In this document: positions 5,499-5,499 of the stretch, piece by piece | Layout: each line of letters starts with the position of its first letter | Numbering within the stretch: the first letter of the stretch is position 1 | Origin: 2-01-FULL-44-17 sp036517175 | GTDB taxonomy: Bacteria; Patescibacteriota; Minisyncoccia; 2-02-FULL-40-12; IGHO2-01-FULL-4-A | Direction: 5' to 3' | Assembly (NCBI GenBank): GCA_036517175.1 | Contig: DATDXQ010000011.1 | Span: 1-5,499, forward strand | DNA: 5,499 nucleotides | The notes under the pieces: model-generated | What the model saw: only the letters and a program-made list of their open reading frames with translations | Database searches by the model: none | What the model was told of the DNA's origin: nothing | Made by a program: the position numbers and the translations under genes

Positions 5499-5499
5499 T

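Overview
The window reads as a compact, AT-leaning bacterial chromosome segment. Very short gaps, no Shine-Dalgarno sequences, start codons sitting directly on extended -10 boxes, a slimmed valyl-tRNA synthetase, and the PrsW / Hsp20 / VanW / REP-transposase gene set together suggest a Candidate Phyla Radiation (Patescibacteria, probably Parcubacteria-like) genome. That assignment is inference from style and gene content; no search was run.

Layout, left to right. Positions 2-1927 (+) hold most of a valyl-tRNA synthetase (ValRS) gene, cut off by the window edge just downstream of where its HIGH motif should lie. It is intact in frame, but it lacks the second zinc-ribbon insert, stops right after the anticodon-binding domain, and carries a roughly 21-codon, about 71% GC insert (about 1157-1222) that looks like an interspersed element captured in frame. 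Positions 1956-2690 (+) encode a PrsW-family intramembrane protease homologue. Positions 2718-3158 (+) encode an Hsp20/alpha-crystallin small heat-shock protein, closed by a strong intrinsic terminator (3181-3236). Positions 3260-4441 (+) encode a membrane-anchored VanW-domain protein; the first in-frame ATG, at 3242, overlaps its likely promoter. Positions 4542-5228 (-) encode a REP-associated tyrosine transposase (RAYT/TnpA_REP). It is bracketed by two identical 30-nt hairpin repeats (4500-4529 and 5309-5338). The left copy is extended to a 23-bp stem that probably serves as a two-way terminator between the convergent VanW and transposase genes. A further leftward intrinsic terminator (5362-5420) implies another minus-strand transcript entering from the right edge, of which at most a short tail is visible.

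How the parts relate: PrsW, Hsp20 and VanW are plausibly envelope- or stress-related, but each appears to have its own promoter, so no tight operon is claimed. A recurring control style is visible: TGnTAWAAT followed by only 6-8 nt before ATG/GTG, which predicts leaderless or nearly leaderless mRNAs. The most distinctive features are the transposase with its flanking hairpins, the GC-rich insert inside an essential synthetase gene, and the shared leaderless promoter design.
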